A stretch of 64,000 nt of DNA from Spongiibacter marinus (lineage in GTDB: Bacteria > Pseudomonadota > Gammaproteobacteria > Pseudomonadales > Spongiibacteraceae): NCBI RefSeq assembly GCF_016906995.1, contig NZ_JAFBBD010000008.1, forward strand, positions 1 to 64,000. The letters are read 5' to 3'. Under the pieces are notes generated by a model. The model did not search any database. It was not told the origin of the DNA and worked only from the letters and a program-made list of their open reading frames with translations. A program made the position numbers and the translations under genes. This document shows positions 8,487-18,823 of the stretch, one piece after another. The stretch's first letter is position 1; each line of letters begins with the position of its first letter.

Positions 8487-9259
8487 TCGAGATTCGCAAT
8501 GTATGGAAGCGCTACGGCGACAACGTCATTCTTGAAAATATTTCTGCCACGGTTGCTGAAGGCGAATTTATCACTTTGGTCGGGGCCTCGGGCTGTGGCA
8601 AGAGTACCTTCCTGCGCATGTTGTTGGGCACTGATGTGCCCAATCAGGGTGAGATTCTGCTGGACGGCAAAACCATTGCCGATGAGCCCGATGCCGAGCG
8701 CGGCGTGGTCTTTCAGCAGTACTCGGTGTTTCCCCACATGACCGTGTTGGAAAACGTCATTATCGCCCGTGCGTTTGAGAAGACCCACCTGGGCTTTCTC
8801 TGGGGCAAGCGTAAGCGCGCTGCCCGCGACGAAGCGATGGCAATGCTGGAAACGGTGGGGCTGTCACATATGGCGGCACGTTACCCGGATGAACTCTCCG
8901 GCGGTATGCGCCAGCGACTGGCGATTGCTCAGGCCTTGATTCTAAAACCTCGGATCTTATTGCTGGATGAGCCTTTCGGAGCGCTCGATCCCGGCATTCG
9001 CGCCGACATGCACGCGCTGGTGCTGTCGCTGTGGCGCCAGCACAAGCTCACCGTGTTCATGGTGACCCACGATCTGGCTGAGGGTTTTCATCTGGGCACC
9101 CGTCTGTGGGTGTTCGACAAGTTACGTCTCGACCCGCAAGCGCCCAATCGTTTCGGTGCAGGTATTACTTACGACCTACCCGTTGGGCAGTGCGAGCCTG
9201 AATTACTGCAAGAAATTGACAGTGGCCTGAGCAGCTCAGGCCAGGAGTTAGTCTCATGA
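8483..9259 (+). CDS. ABC transporter ATP-binding protein (guanidine uptake)
   Basis: A 258-residue ATPase of the nitrate/sulfonate/taurine group. It has Walker A GASGCGKST near residue 34, a Q-loop (VVFQQYSVF), the signature LSGGMRQR, Walker B ILLLDEPFGALD and the switch His in MVTHDLAEG. It overlaps the permease stop by four bases and its own stop overlaps the next gene in the same way, so the operon is tightly coupled. It powers uptake by the transporter encoded just upstream. Confidence 0.92.
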   Translation: MIEIRNVWKRYGDNVILENISATVAEGEFITLVGASGCGKSTFLRMLLGTDVPNQGEILLDGKTIADEPDAERGVVFQQYSVFPHMTVLENVIIARAFEKTHLGFLWGKRKRAARDEAMAMLETVGLSHMAARYPDELSGGMRQRLAIAQALILKPRILLLDEPFGALDPGIRADMHALVLSLWRQHKLTVFMVTHDLAEGFHLGTRLWVFDKLRLDPQAPNRFGAGITYDLPVGQCEPELLQEIDSGLSSSGQELVS

Positions 9260-9966
9260 ATCATTATGAAACCACCATCGCGCCGGGCGGCCACTGGTCG
9301 CTGGAGCTGCGTCGCGGCACCATCCTGCGGCTGCAGGATATCGACGGCAATGGTAATGCCGGGCTGTTGTTTTATAACCCGCGCAACCTGCTCGAGCGCT
9401 ACAACGCGCCGGACACGCTCAAGTGTCAGCACACCTTCAAACTCACTCGTGGCAACTGTCTGTACTCGGATATGGGGCGCATTTTTGCCTCGATCGTTGA
9501 CGATGATCTGGGCTGGCACGACACCGTGTGTGGCAATAGCCACGCCAGCCATATTGATGCGCGCTGGGGCCGTCGCGATTACCAACACGACCGCAACGAC
9601 TGGCACCAGAACGGTCACGACGCCTTTCTGGTTGAGCTGGCGAAATACGGTCTTGGCGCCGCAGACATGGCCGCCAACATCAATGTCTTCAGCAAGGTGG
9701 AAACTGACAACGAGGGCAATCTGCACTTGGCCACCGACCACAGTGCGCCGGGCAGCACGCTGACTCTGCGCATCGAGATGGATTGCCTGGTGCTGATTCA
9801 CGCCTGTCCTCACCCGCTGAACACTGCTGCCGACTACCCGCGCTGCCGCATTGGTGTGGAATTGAGCGTGGCCGAGCCGATGACCGAGGACGATATCTGC
9901 CTCAATCACTGCGACGAAAACCGCCGTGGCTTTGCCAACAACGCACTGTATTACCTGGGCGCCTGA
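9256..9966 (+). CDS. carboxyguanidine deiminase subunit (urea carboxylase-associated protein, first of pair)
   Basis: A 236-residue member of the DUF1989/urea-carboxylase-associated family. Paired proteins of this type have been shown to form a carboxyguanidine deiminase that converts carboxyguanidine to allophanate. Likely metal-ligand and active-site segments are visible: [21 protein letters not shown] and [14 protein letters not shown]. It is paired with a shorter paralogue immediately downstream, and the two probably act as a heteromer. I do not assign the cgdA/cgdB letter from sequence alone. The start overlaps the ATPase stop by four bases. Confidence 0.87.
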   Translation: MNHYETTIAPGGHWSLELRRGTILRLQDIDGNGNAGLLFYNPRNLLERYNAPDTLKCQHTFKLTRGNCLYSDMGRIFASIVDDDLGWHDTVCGNSHASHIDARWGRRDYQHDRNDWHQNGHDAFLVELAKYGLGAADMAANINVFSKVETDNEGNLHLATDHSAPGSTLTLRIEMDCLVLIHACPHPLNTAADYPRCRIGVELSVAEPMTEDDICLNHCDENRRGFANNALYYLGA

Positions 9967-9976
9967 GGAGAGAAAC

Positions 9977-10618
9977 ATGATTAAACACAGTGAACGCCTC
10001 GCCGCTACCGCGCTGCGCCGCGAGCAGATCGACGCCGGGGATTACTACATTGCGAAATTGGGCGCCGGCGAAGTGTTGCGTATCCTCGATTTAGAGGGGA
10101 ATCAGGCGGCGGATACGCTGTTCTTTTGCGCCGACGATCCCGCCGAGCGCTACAGCGCCACCGACACCATTCGCGAACAGGGCAATGTCTATCTGAGCGC
10201 CGGTTCGGTGCTACGCAGTACCCTTAACCGCCCGATGCTGGAAATAGTGGCCGATACCTGTGGTCGTCACGACACCTTGGGTGGTGCCTGCGCCAGCGAA
10301 AGCAATACCGTGCGTTACGACCTGGAAAAACGCTGCATGCACGCCTGTCGCGACAGTTGGATGCTCGCTATTGCCGAGCACCCCGAGTACGGGCTGAGCA
10401 AGCGCGACATCGGCCACAACATCAACTTTTTTATGAATGTGCCGGTCACGGCCAATGGCGAACTGAGCTTTGCCGACGGCATTTCCGGCGCGGGGAAATA
10501 TGTGGAACTGAAAGCGCTGGTCGACACCATTGTGCTCATTTCCAATTGCCCGCAGCTCAACAATCCCTGCAATGCCTACAACCCGACCCCGGTCGAGTGC
10601 CTGATCTGGACGGCCTGA
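9977..10618 (+). CDS. carboxyguanidine deiminase subunit (urea carboxylase-associated protein, second of pair)
   Basis: A 213-residue DUF1989-family paralogue of the preceding gene. It shares the pattern of the pair: [14 protein letters not shown] in the middle and [22 protein letters not shown] near the C-terminus, with Cys and His residues likely to bind metal. It is preceded by GAGGAGAG, and the ATG at 9977 removes a run overlapping the upstream gene. With its partner it is expected to deiminate carboxyguanidine to allophanate, releasing ammonium between the carboxylase and hydrolase steps. Confidence 0.87.
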   Translation: MIKHSERLAATALRREQIDAGDYYIAKLGAGEVLRILDLEGNQAADTLFFCADDPAERYSATDTIREQGNVYLSAGSVLRSTLNRPMLEIVADTCGRHDTLGGACASESNTVRYDLEKRCMHACRDSWMLAIAEHPEYGLSKRDIGHNINFFMNVPVTANGELSFADGISGAGKYVELKALVDTIVLISNCPQLNNPCNAYNPTPVECLIWTA

Positions 10619-10693
10619 TTAACAAGCGATCCAACGACTTCAGTGGACGGCCACTGTCGTAGACACAAGCGGGACGGCCCGCAACGGACCAGC

Positions 10694-13600
10694 ATGTTCA
10701 AGAAAGTATTGATTGCCAACCGCGGTGCCATCGCCACCCGCATTATTCGCAGCTTGCGCGAAATGGGCATCACTTCTGTGGCGGTCTACGCCGACGTCGA
10801 TGCCCGCAGTCTGCATGTGCGTCAGGCCGACGAAGCCTACAGCCTCGGCGAGGGCGGCGCAGCCGACACCTATCTCAACAGCGACAAAGTCTTGGAAATT
10901 GCCCGCGCCTGTGGCGCCGAGGCCATCCACCCCGGCTACGGTTTCCTCAGCGAAAACGCGGCTTTCGTCACTGCCTGCGAGGCGGCGGGGATCGTCTTTA
11001 TCGGCCCCACTGCGGAGCAGATGCAAAGCTTTGGCTTGAAACACCGCGCGCGGGAGATTGCTGCGGCCGCGGGAGTGCCCCTGCCGCCGGGCTCGGGCTT
11101 GCTGGCGGATGTGGATACTGCCTGTGCCGAGGCCGCGAATATTGGCTACCCGGTCATGCTCAAAAGCACCGCCGGGGGCGGCGGTATCGGCATGCAGGTT
11201 TGCGATTCAGAGGCGGTGCTGCGCGAGGCCTTTAACAAGGTCAAGCAACTGGGTAAGAACAACTTTGCCGACGACGGCGTGTTTCTGGAGAAGTACATTG
11301 CCCGCGCCCGGCATATTGAAGTGCAAGCCTTTGGCGATGGTCAGGGCGGTGTGCTGGCCATCGGCGAGCGCGACTGCAGCGCCCAACGCCGCAACCAGAA
11401 AGTCATTGAAGAGTGCCCGGCGCCGAATTTGCCCGAGCCAGTGCGTCAGCGGCTTTACACGCTGGCCGAGGCGCTGCTGTCCAGTGTGAACTACCGCAAT
11501 GCCGCGACGGTGGAGTACATTTTTGATGCCGATACCGAGGAGTGCTATTTCCTCGAAGTGAACACCCGCTTACAAGTAGAGCACGGCGTCACCGAGATGG
11601 TCTGGTCGGTGGACCTGGTGCAGTGGATGTTGCAACAGGCGGCGGGGGAACTGCCGCCACTGGATGCGCTGCGTCAGGGGCTGTCTGCCAGCGGGCACGC
11701 GATTCAGTTGCGAGTGTATGCCGAAGATCCCTACCGGGATTTTCAGCCCTGCGCGGGGCTGCTCAGTCATGTGGCATTTCCCCAGCCTGATGAAGCGCTG
11801 CCGGGCCTGCGTATTGAGCACTGGCTGGAAAGCGGTATTGAGGTGTCACCGTACTTCGATCCGATGCTGGCGAAGATTCTCTACCGAGGGGAGGACCGCG
11901 ACGCCGCGATTCAAGGCCTGCGCGAGACGCTGGATCAGACGCAGTTGTACGGCATCGAAAGCAACTGTGCCTATCTGCGTTACTTGCTGGATGACGCCGT
12001 GGTGGCGAAGGGCGACGTCACAACTCGCTATCTTGCACAGGTAACTTGGCAGCCTGCGCGTATCGATGTGCTGCAGGGCGGTACCCAGACCACCATTCAG
12101 GATTTCCCCGGTCGCGGCGGCTACTGGGATGTCGGCGTGCCGCCCTCGGGGCCCTTCGACAATTATTCCTTCCGGCTCGCTAATGCCATGCTGCGCAACA
12201 TGCCCGACGCGGCCGCACTGGAAATCACCCTGCAGGGGCCGACCCTGCAATTCAGTGCACCGACCCGCATTGCGGTGGCGGGGGCGGCCATTCCACTGAG
12301 TCTGGATGGTGAGCCCGTGGCGATGCACACGCCGGTGGAGGTGGCCGCTGGGCAGACTCTGATCATGGGGCGTATCGAGCGCGGCGCGCGGGCGTATCTG
12401 GCCGTTGCAGGTGGCCTCGATTGCCCCGAGTACCTCGGCTCGCGCTCCACCTTTACCCTCGGCCAATTCGGCGGTCATAACGGCCGCGCGCTGCGCACCG
12501 GCGATGTATTGGCGCTGGCGCAGAGCGCATCCGCTGGGCTGGCGCTCAGCCCGGATCAGGCTGCTCTGCCGGACATCGGCTCGCGGTGGTCGCTGCGGGT
12601 GATTTATGGCCCCCACGGCGCGCCAGACTTTTTTACCGACGACGATATCCAGCAGTTCTTCAGCACCGACTGGGAAGTGCATTACAACTCCAGCCGCACC
12701 GGCGTGCGCCTGATCGGCCCTAAGCCGCAGTGGGCACGCCAGAGTGGCGGCGAAGCGGGCATGCATCCGTCCAATATTCACGACAACGCCTACGCCTTTG
12801 GCACGGTGGATTTCACCGGCGATATGCCGGTGATCCTCGGCCCGGACGGCCCCTCGCTGGGCGGCTTTGTCTGTCCCGCCACGGTGATTACCGCCGACCT
12901 GTGGAAACTCGGCCAGTTGCGCGCCGGGGACACGTTGCGCTTTGTGCCGGTCAGCGTTGACGCGGCGGTGGCGGCTGAGCGCTGCCAGCAGGCCTTTTTC
13001 GCCGGTGATGAGCTTGGCGATAGCGCCGCTGCTGCCGAATCCGTGGCGCCGGTCTCTGTCGAGGCTCTGCCGTCGCCCATCGTGCAACGCCTCAGTGTGG
13101 ACGAGGTGGGCGATGAGGTGGTTTATCGCGCAGCGGGCGATCACTTCCTACTGGTGGAATACGGCCCGCTGGAGCTGGATATTCGCCTGCGCTTTCGCGC
13201 CCATGCTTTGATGCAGGATTTGCAGCAGACACCATTGCCGGGGCTGCGTGAACTCACGCCGGGCATTCGCTCACTGCAACTGCATTATGACGCGCAGCAA
13301 TTACCGCTGCGTGAGCTGCTGGACGAGCTGGCGCGCCGCGAACGGCGTTTATCGCAGCGCTTGGATTCCCTGCACGTGCCATCGCGCACGGTGTGGCTAC
13401 CGCTGAGCTGGGACGACGAGGCCTGCCAGTTGGCAGTGGATAAATATCAGCAGTCAGTGCGTGCCAATGCGCCCTGGTGCCCGAGTAATCTGGAATTTAT
13501 CCGCCGCATCAACGGCCTCGACAGCATTGCCGAGGTCAAGGAGATCGTCTTCGACGCCGCCTATCTGGTGATGGGCCTGGGCGATGTGTATCTGGGCGCG

Positions 13601-14332
13601 CCGGTCGCCACGCCAGTCGATCCGCGTCACCGCTTGGTGACCACCAAATACAATCCGGCGCGTACCTGGACCGCAGAAAACTCGGTGGGTATCGGCGGCT
13701 CTTATCTTTGCGTGTACGGCATGGAAGGGCCGGGCGGTTACCAGTTTGTCGGTCGCACCCTGCAAATGTGGAATCGCTACCGCCGCACGGCCGCGTTTAC
13801 CGAGCCCTATCTGCTGCGCTTTTTTGATCAGATTCGCTTCTACGAAGTCAGCCACGATGAACTTACGCAAATTCGTCGTGATTTCCCGCTGGGCGACTAC
13901 CCGCTGCGCATCGAGGAGGGCGAGTTTTCGCTGGCGCAGTACGAAGCGTTTACTACCCAGCACGCGGCGGAAATCGATACCCATATTCGCCGCCGAGAGC
14001 AGGCTTTCGACGACGAGCTGGCGCGCTGGCATGCCGATGGCCAGTTCCACTACGAGGCACCGGAGGTCGAGGTCAGCGACGATACGCTGGTGATTGGCGA
14101 CGACGACATTGTGGTGGACAGCTCGGTGGCGGGCAGCGTTTGGCAGCTCAATGTTGCCGAGGGCGACGAGGTGCAAGCTGGCCAGTGCGTGATGTTGCTG
14201 GAGTCGATGAAGATGGAAGTGGCCGTGCTTGCCAGCCAGCCGGGCCGGGTGAAAACGGTGGTGGTGAAAGCCGGTAGCCGCGTTAGTGCCGGTCAGCCGC
14301 TGTTAATTCTGGACGGGGAGGACGCGCAATGA
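10694..14332 (+). CDS. biotin-dependent guanidine (urea-type) carboxylase
   Basis: A 1212-residue single-chain carboxylase. Domains in order: biotin carboxylase with ATP-grasp (about 1-445; GGGGIGMQV loop, EVNTRLQVEHGVTE), an AHS2/KipA-like domain from about 455 (TTIQDFPGRGGYWDVG), an AHS1/KipI-like domain from about 795, a C-terminal carboxyltransferase segment (SVGIGGSYLCVYGMEGPGG), and a biotinyl domain with ESMKMEV, where Lys1173 carries biotin. Databases label this family urea carboxylase. The riboswitch and the deiminase pair indicate guanidine as substrate. The gene ends in an ATGA overlap with allophanate hydrolase. The ATG at 10694 is preferred over an upstream ATG because FKKVLIANRG is the standard N-terminus. 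Confidence 0.92.
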   Translation: MFKKVLIANRGAIATRIIRSLREMGITSVAVYADVDARSLHVRQADEAYSLGEGGAADTYLNSDKVLEIARACGAEAIHPGYGFLSENAAFVTACEAAGIVFIGPTAEQMQSFGLKHRAREIAAAAGVPLPPGSGLLADVDTACAEAANIGYPVMLKSTAGGGGIGMQVCDSEAVLREAFNKVKQLGKNNFADDGVFLEKYIARARHIEVQAFGDGQGGVLAIGERDCSAQRRNQKVIEECPAPNLPEPVRQRLYTLAEALLSSVNYRNAATVEYIFDADTEECYFLEVNTRLQVEHGVTEMVWSVDLVQWMLQQAAGELPPLDALRQGLSASGHAIQLRVYAEDPYRDFQPCAGLLSHVAFPQPDEALPGLRIEHWLESGIEVSPYFDPMLAKILYRGEDRDAAIQGLRETLDQTQLYGIESNCAYLRYLLDDAVVAKGDVTTRYLAQVTWQPARIDVLQGGTQTTIQDFPGRGGYWDVGVPPSGPFDNYSFRLANAMLRNMPDAAALEITLQGPTLQFSAPTRIAVAGAAIPLSLDGEPVAMHTPVEVAAGQTLIMGRIERGARAYLAVAGGLDCPEYLGSRSTFTLGQFGGHNGRALRTGDVLALAQSASAGLALSPDQAALPDIGSRWSLRVIYGPHGAPDFFTDDDIQQFFSTDWEVHYNSSRTGVRLIGPKPQWARQSGGEAGMHPSNIHDNAYAFGTVDFTGDMPVILGPDGPSLGGFVCPATVITADLWKLGQLRAGDTLRFVPVSVDAAVAAERCQQAFFAGDELGDSAAAAESVAPVSVEALPSPIVQRLSVDEVGDEVVYRAAGDHFLLVEYGPLELDIRLRFRAHALMQDLQQTPLPGLRELTPGIRSLQLHYDAQQLPLRELLDELARRERRLSQRLDSLHVPSRTVWLPLSWDDEACQLAVDKYQQSVRANAPWCPSNLEFIRRINGLDSIAEVKEIVFDAAYLVMGLGDVYLGAPVATPVDPRHRLVTTKYNPARTWTAENSVGIGGSYLCVYGMEGPGGYQFVGRTLQMWNRYRRTAAFTEPYLLRFFDQIRFYEVSHDELTQIRRDFPLGDYPLRIEEGEFSLAQYEAFTTQHAAEIDTHIRRREQAFDDELARWHADGQFHYEAPEVEVSDDTLVIGDDDIVVDSSVAGSVWQLNVAEGDEVQAGQCVMLLESMKMEVAVLASQPGRVKTVVVKAGSRVSAGQPLLILDGEDAQ

Positions 14333-16140
14333 CATTGCCCGCACTGAGTCGCCGCAGCCTGCATCAGGCTTACCGCGATGCTAGCCTGACACCGCGCAAG
14401 CTGATGGCCGAGATTGCCGCGCGCTGCGACGCGCTCAACGATCACAATATCTGGATTTATCGCCTCAGCGCGGCGGAGCTGGAGCCGTATCTGCAAGCGT
14501 TGGACGGGCACAGTCCCGACAGCCTGCCGCTGTTTGGTCTGCCCTTTGCCATTAAAGACAATATCGATCTGGCGGGGGTGCCGACCACGGCGGCCTGCGA
14601 CGCCTTCAGCTATACCCCCTCGCAATCGGCGACGGTGGTGCAAGCGCTGATTGCCGCCGGGGCGATTCCGGTGGGCAAAAGTAACCTCGACCAGTTTGCC
14701 ACTGGGCTGGTGGGCACCCGCTCGCCCTGGGGCGCCTGTAAAAACAGTGTCGACCCCGACATGATCAGTGGCGGTTCCAGCTCTGGCTCGGCGGTGGCCG
14801 TGGCCAAGGGGCTGGCCTGTTTCAGCCTGGGCACTGACACGGCGGGCTCGGGTCGTGTGCCAGCCTGCTTTAATAATCTGGTGGGCCTCAAGCCCAGTAT
14901 CGGCCTGTTGTCGGCCACGGGGATGGTGCCCGCCTGCCGCTCGCTGGACTGCATGACAGTGTTTGCGTTGAATGTGGATGACGCCCACGCGGTGCTGTCG
15001 GTGGCTGAGGGTGAGGACGCCAGTGATGCCTACAGCCGCGCCAACCCCTTCGGCAACCGTTCTCGCCATTACGGACGACATGCCGGCAAATTGCGCCTGG
15101 GCGTGATGCCAGCGGAACAACTCGCCTTTTTCGGTCACGCGGGCTACGAGCAGGCCTATCAGCAGAGCCTCGCGGCGATTGCCGAGGATGATGAGATCGA
15201 GCTGATTGAGGTGGATATGTCGGCCTTTCTCGATGCCGCCAAACTCCTCTATGAAGGCCCCTGGGTGGCGGAGCGCTATCTGGCCTGCTCACCGCTGATT
15301 GAGGAGCAGCCCGACGCACTGCTGCCGGTCACCCGAACGATTATCAGCGGAGGTGCAGCGCCGTCAGCGCGGGATGCCTTCTTTTTTCAGTATCGATTAA
15401 AAGCCTTGCGCAAACTGGCGCAGGCCGCGCTGGATTCGGTGGATGCACTGCTCACACCCACCGCGCCGCGGCCCTATTCGATTGCCGAGCTGGACGCTGA
15501 CCCCATCGCCCTGAACAGCAATACCGGCTACTACACCAACTATATGAACCTGTTTGACCTCTGCGGTTTGGCGCTGCCTACGGCGTTTACCGACGACGGT
15601 TTCCCCTTTGGCCTGACGCTGGTTGCCGAGGCCTTTGGCGACCGCAAGCTGCTGTCGATTGGTAACCGTCTGCAACAGCGTTTTGCCCTGCCGCTGGGCG
15701 CGGAAAGGCGTGCTTTTGAAGCGCTTTCCGAGAATGCTTCGACAGCGGCCGAGCGGGTGGACGTGGTGGTTTGCGGTGCCCATCTGGACGGTCAGCCCCT
15801 TAACTGGCAGCTTCGTGAGCGTGGAGCCACCTTACAGCTGTGCACGCAGTCAGCCCCTGATTACCAGCTCTATGCCTTGCCTGGTGGGCCGCCGTTGCGT
15901 CCGGCCATGGTGCTGGCCGAGTCCGGCCAGGGGCAGGCGATCGAGGTGGAGGTCTGGTCGATGCCGCTCGCCGAACTTGGCAGTTTTGTGGCCGGGATTC
16001 CGGCGCCACTGGGCATTGGCAAAGTGCGGCTGGCCGACGGACGGCTGTGCCCGGGCTTTATCTGCGAGCAGTCGGGGATTCATGGTGCGACGGACATCAG
16101 CCATTTTGGCGGCTGGCGGGCCTACCTCTGCAGCTTATAA
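14329..16140 (+). CDS. atzF: allophanate hydrolase, AtzF type
   Basis: A 603-residue amidase-signature enzyme that hydrolyses allophanate to ammonium and CO2. The Ser-cisSer-Lys triad can be read directly: Lys76 (FAIKDN), Ser150 (GGSSSGS) and Ser174 (DTAGSGR). These have the same spacing as the AtzF triad. A C-terminal domain of about 140 residues (from about 465; VDVVVCGAHLDGQPLN) is the extra domain of AtzF-type enzymes. It is the last gene of the guanidine operon and overlaps the carboxylase stop by four bases. Confidence 0.92.
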   Translation: MTLPALSRRSLHQAYRDASLTPRKLMAEIAARCDALNDHNIWIYRLSAAELEPYLQALDGHSPDSLPLFGLPFAIKDNIDLAGVPTTAACDAFSYTPSQSATVVQALIAAGAIPVGKSNLDQFATGLVGTRSPWGACKNSVDPDMISGGSSSGSAVAVAKGLACFSLGTDTAGSGRVPACFNNLVGLKPSIGLLSATGMVPACRSLDCMTVFALNVDDAHAVLSVAEGEDASDAYSRANPFGNRSRHYGRHAGKLRLGVMPAEQLAFFGHAGYEQAYQQSLAAIAEDDEIELIEVDMSAFLDAAKLLYEGPWVAERYLACSPLIEEQPDALLPVTRTIISGGAAPSARDAFFFQYRLKALRKLAQAALDSVDALLTPTAPRPYSIAELDADPIALNSNTGYYTNYMNLFDLCGLALPTAFTDDGFPFGLTLVAEAFGDRKLLSIGNRLQQRFALPLGAERRAFEALSENASTAAERVDVVVCGAHLDGQPLNWQLRERGATLQLCTQSAPDYQLYALPGGPPLRPAMVLAESGQGQAIEVEVWSMPLAELGSFVAGIPAPLGIGKVRLADGRLCPGFICEQSGIHGATDISHFGGWRAYLCSL

Positions 16141-16177
16141 CATGTCAGCATGGTGGTTTTACTGTGATCGCTGAACC

Positions 16178-16426
16178 ATGTTGGAAAGCTGGAAAGATTA
16201 TTGCCCTTACTGCGGCGAGCGTATCGAACTGCTGATCGACCCGAGCCTGGCAGGGGAGCCGTACGTTGAAGACTGCGAGGTATGTTGCCGGCCCATGCGC
16301 GTCAGCGTGAGCGATGGCGACGCGCCACTGGGCGCTGATAGCTGGGCGCAGGCGATAGAGGAGCTGCCCGCGTTGGCGTCCGACTCCGGTTTGCAGGTTC
16401 AGCTTCAACGCGAAGATGAGGTGTAA
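16178..16426 (+). CDS. CPXCG-motif cysteine-rich protein
   Basis: An 82-residue protein with a zinc-ribbon-like layout: [14 protein letters not shown] near the N-terminus and DCEVCCRPM about 20 residues later. This matches the small Cys_rich_CPXCG family of unknown function, common in gammaproteobacteria. It starts 37 bp after the guanidine operon and ends 2 bp before the macrodomain gene, with which it is probably co-transcribed. Confidence 0.8.
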   Translation: MLESWKDYCPYCGERIELLIDPSLAGEPYVEDCEVCCRPMRVSVSDGDAPLGADSWAQAIEELPALASDSGLQVQLQREDEV

Positions 16427-16428
16427 CG

Positions 16429-16941
16429 ATGCCCTGTGAACTGCGAGCTATAGAAGCAGATATCTGCCAGCTGAAGGTTGATGCCATCGTTAATGCCGCC
16501 AATAACAGCTTGCTCGGCGGGGGCGGTGTCGACGGCGCCATTCACCGGGCGGCGGGGCCGGCGTTGTTGGAATTCTGTCGCGGCTTGCAGGGTTGCGCGA
16601 CCGGCGATGCCAAAGTCAGCCCCGGTTTTGCACTGCCAGCTCAATACGTTCTTCATACGGTAGGGCCGGTGTGGCACGGCGGTGAACAGGGCGAGGCCGA
16701 TAAACTGGCGAGTTGCTATCGCCGCTGTATTGAAGAGGCCAAGGCACTGGAGCTTGCTACTCTGGCCTTTCCGGCCATTAGCTGCGGCGTATATGGCTAC
16801 CCTCACGACCAGGCTTGCGCTATTGCAGTGGCCAGTTTACGGGAGGCCTTGCTTGAGCCGCGCAGCCTCCGGCAGATCTCTCTGGTGGCGTTCAGCCCGG
16901 AAATGCTGGCCCACTGGCAGCGGGCTTTAGCGCACGGCTAG
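16429..16941 (+). CDS. macrodomain protein, O-acetyl-ADP-ribose deacetylase type
   Basis: A 170-residue single macrodomain similar to YmdB/MacroD. The ligand-binding core DAIVNAANNSLLGGGGVDGAIHRAAG and the second loop FPAISCGVYGYP are intact. Family members remove acetyl from O-acetyl-ADP-ribose or mono-ADP-ribose from proteins. It follows the CPXCG gene by two bases. No toxin partner (DarT-like) is seen next to it, so a housekeeping role is more likely than antitoxin function. Confidence 0.88.
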   Translation: MPCELRAIEADICQLKVDAIVNAANNSLLGGGGVDGAIHRAAGPALLEFCRGLQGCATGDAKVSPGFALPAQYVLHTVGPVWHGGEQGEADKLASCYRRCIEEAKALELATLAFPAISCGVYGYPHDQACAIAVASLREALLEPRSLRQISLVAFSPEMLAHWQRALAHG

Positions 16942-16944
16942 GGT

Positions 16945-17373
16945 TTACTGGCGGCCTAAAGCCTTGAGCAAACTGGCTTCCGTTTGTGGCCCCGTGAGTA
17001 CACTGTGCAGTTCACCTTGTGGGCTGAGGATATAGGTGGTCGGTAATACTTTGGGGCGTTCTTGCCCGAGCAATTGGGCAGGGTCGGCGAGCATACTTTC
17101 AAATTGAATATCCAACTCGGTAATGGCCTCGTCTAGCGCCGGGCCCTGCAGGCGGTCGTAGTTTGCGCCGTAAACGTCGATGTCGCTGTGTTCGGCATCA
17201 AGTTTATTGAGTTCGGGAATTTCATCGCGACAGGGGCCGCACCATGTCGCCCAATAATTAATCAGTACCCAGTTGCCGGTATCTGGCAAGCCCGCTGCGC
17301 TGGTTTCGCTGCGGCTGCAGGCGATTAATAAAGAGCAGGTAAGCAGTAGCAAGATTGATCGCAGTTGTATCAT
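16945..17373 (-). CDS. TlpA-like thioredoxin-fold lipoprotein
   Basis: A 142-residue exported thioredoxin-like protein. The signal peptide ends LLIACS, a good lipobox. The redox motif WCGPC follows at about residues 45-49, and the cis-proline loop LPTTY lies near 113. It probably reduces disulfides in periplasmic proteins or cytochrome apoproteins. The gene converges on the macrodomain gene and diverges from arsC. Confidence 0.85.
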   Translation of the reverse strand: MIQLRSILLLLTCSLLIACSRSETSAAGLPDTGNWVLINYWATWCGPCRDEIPELNKLDAEHSDIDVYGANYDRLQGPALDEAITELDIQFESMLADPAQLLGQERPKVLPTTYILSPQGELHSVLTGPQTEASLLKALGRQ

Positions 17374-17408
17374 TTCCTATTCCAAATGGTGGCCAGCAAT
17401 GCGCTGTG

Positions 17409-17414
17409 TATAAT
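17409..17414 (+). promoter_or_regulatory. candidate -10 element for arsC
   Basis: A perfect TATAAT lies 32 bp upstream of the arsC start codon. No good -35 hexamer is visible at 16-18 bp, so this is a candidate only. Confidence 0.35.
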
Positions 17415-17445
17415 GTCGCTCATCGTTTACTACGCTGGATGAGCC

Positions 17446-18406
<961 letters not shown>

Positions 18407-18429
18407 TTCTACATAAGGAAACTTCAGGT

Positions 18430-18807
18430 ATGACAAGTTTGGAAAAGCGCGCGGCCGTCACGGCGGCTTTGATGAAGTTTTCCTACGTCGGTTTGTTAAT
18501 TTCATTGAGTTTGAGTACGTGGGTGTGGGTGCAAGAAGGACGCCAGCCCAGCGTTACCATCTGGCTGATTCGCGTGTTGCCACTGCTGATTTTTGTGCTG
18601 CCGGTTTTTCGCCAGCAGCTCAAAGGCATTGCCTGGATGTGTTTTGTAAGCCTGTTGTATTTTGCCTCGGCAGTTACCGAGGCCATGTCGCCCTTTGTTA
18701 TTTGGATCAATTATATTGAGCTGGCGCTGGTAGTCATTTTGTTCTGCAGCGCGACGGCGTTTATTCGCTGGCATGCGCAGGCGATGCGCGCCGCACAAGA
18801 AGTATGA
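18430..18807 (+). CDS. DUF2069 inner-membrane protein
   Basis: A 125-residue protein with about four hydrophobic segments (near 18-36, 44-60, 65-88 and 92-112). It is recognisable as DUF2069 from its position after arsC-wrbA and its WVWVQEGRQPS...RVLPLLIFVLPV pattern. The function of the family is unknown. Confidence 0.75.
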   Translation: MTSLEKRAAVTAALMKFSYVGLLISLSLSTWVWVQEGRQPSVTIWLIRVLPLLIFVLPVFRQQLKGIAWMCFVSLLYFASAVTEAMSPFVIWINYIELALVVILFCSATAFIRWHAQAMRAAQEV

Positions 18808-18823
18808 GGAGTAAGGATACAGT

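Noticed and set aside
11846-13144. 432-residue antisense open frame inside the carboxylase gene
   Set aside because: It is opposite strongly conserved carboxylase domains and has His/Arg/Ala-biased composition typical of antisense frames in GC-rich genes. Similar shadows at 9169-9978, 14293-15138 and 13454-14176 were rejected for the same reason.
10694-14332. Urea carboxylase as the specific function
   Set aside because: The family name fits, but the guanidine riboswitch and the carboxyguanidine deiminase pair in the same operon make guanidine the better substrate. Urea cannot be fully excluded from sequence alone.
16429-16941. Macrodomain as DarG-like antitoxin
   Set aside because: No DarT-like toxin gene is adjacent; the neighbours are a zinc-ribbon protein and a thioredoxin-like lipoprotein.
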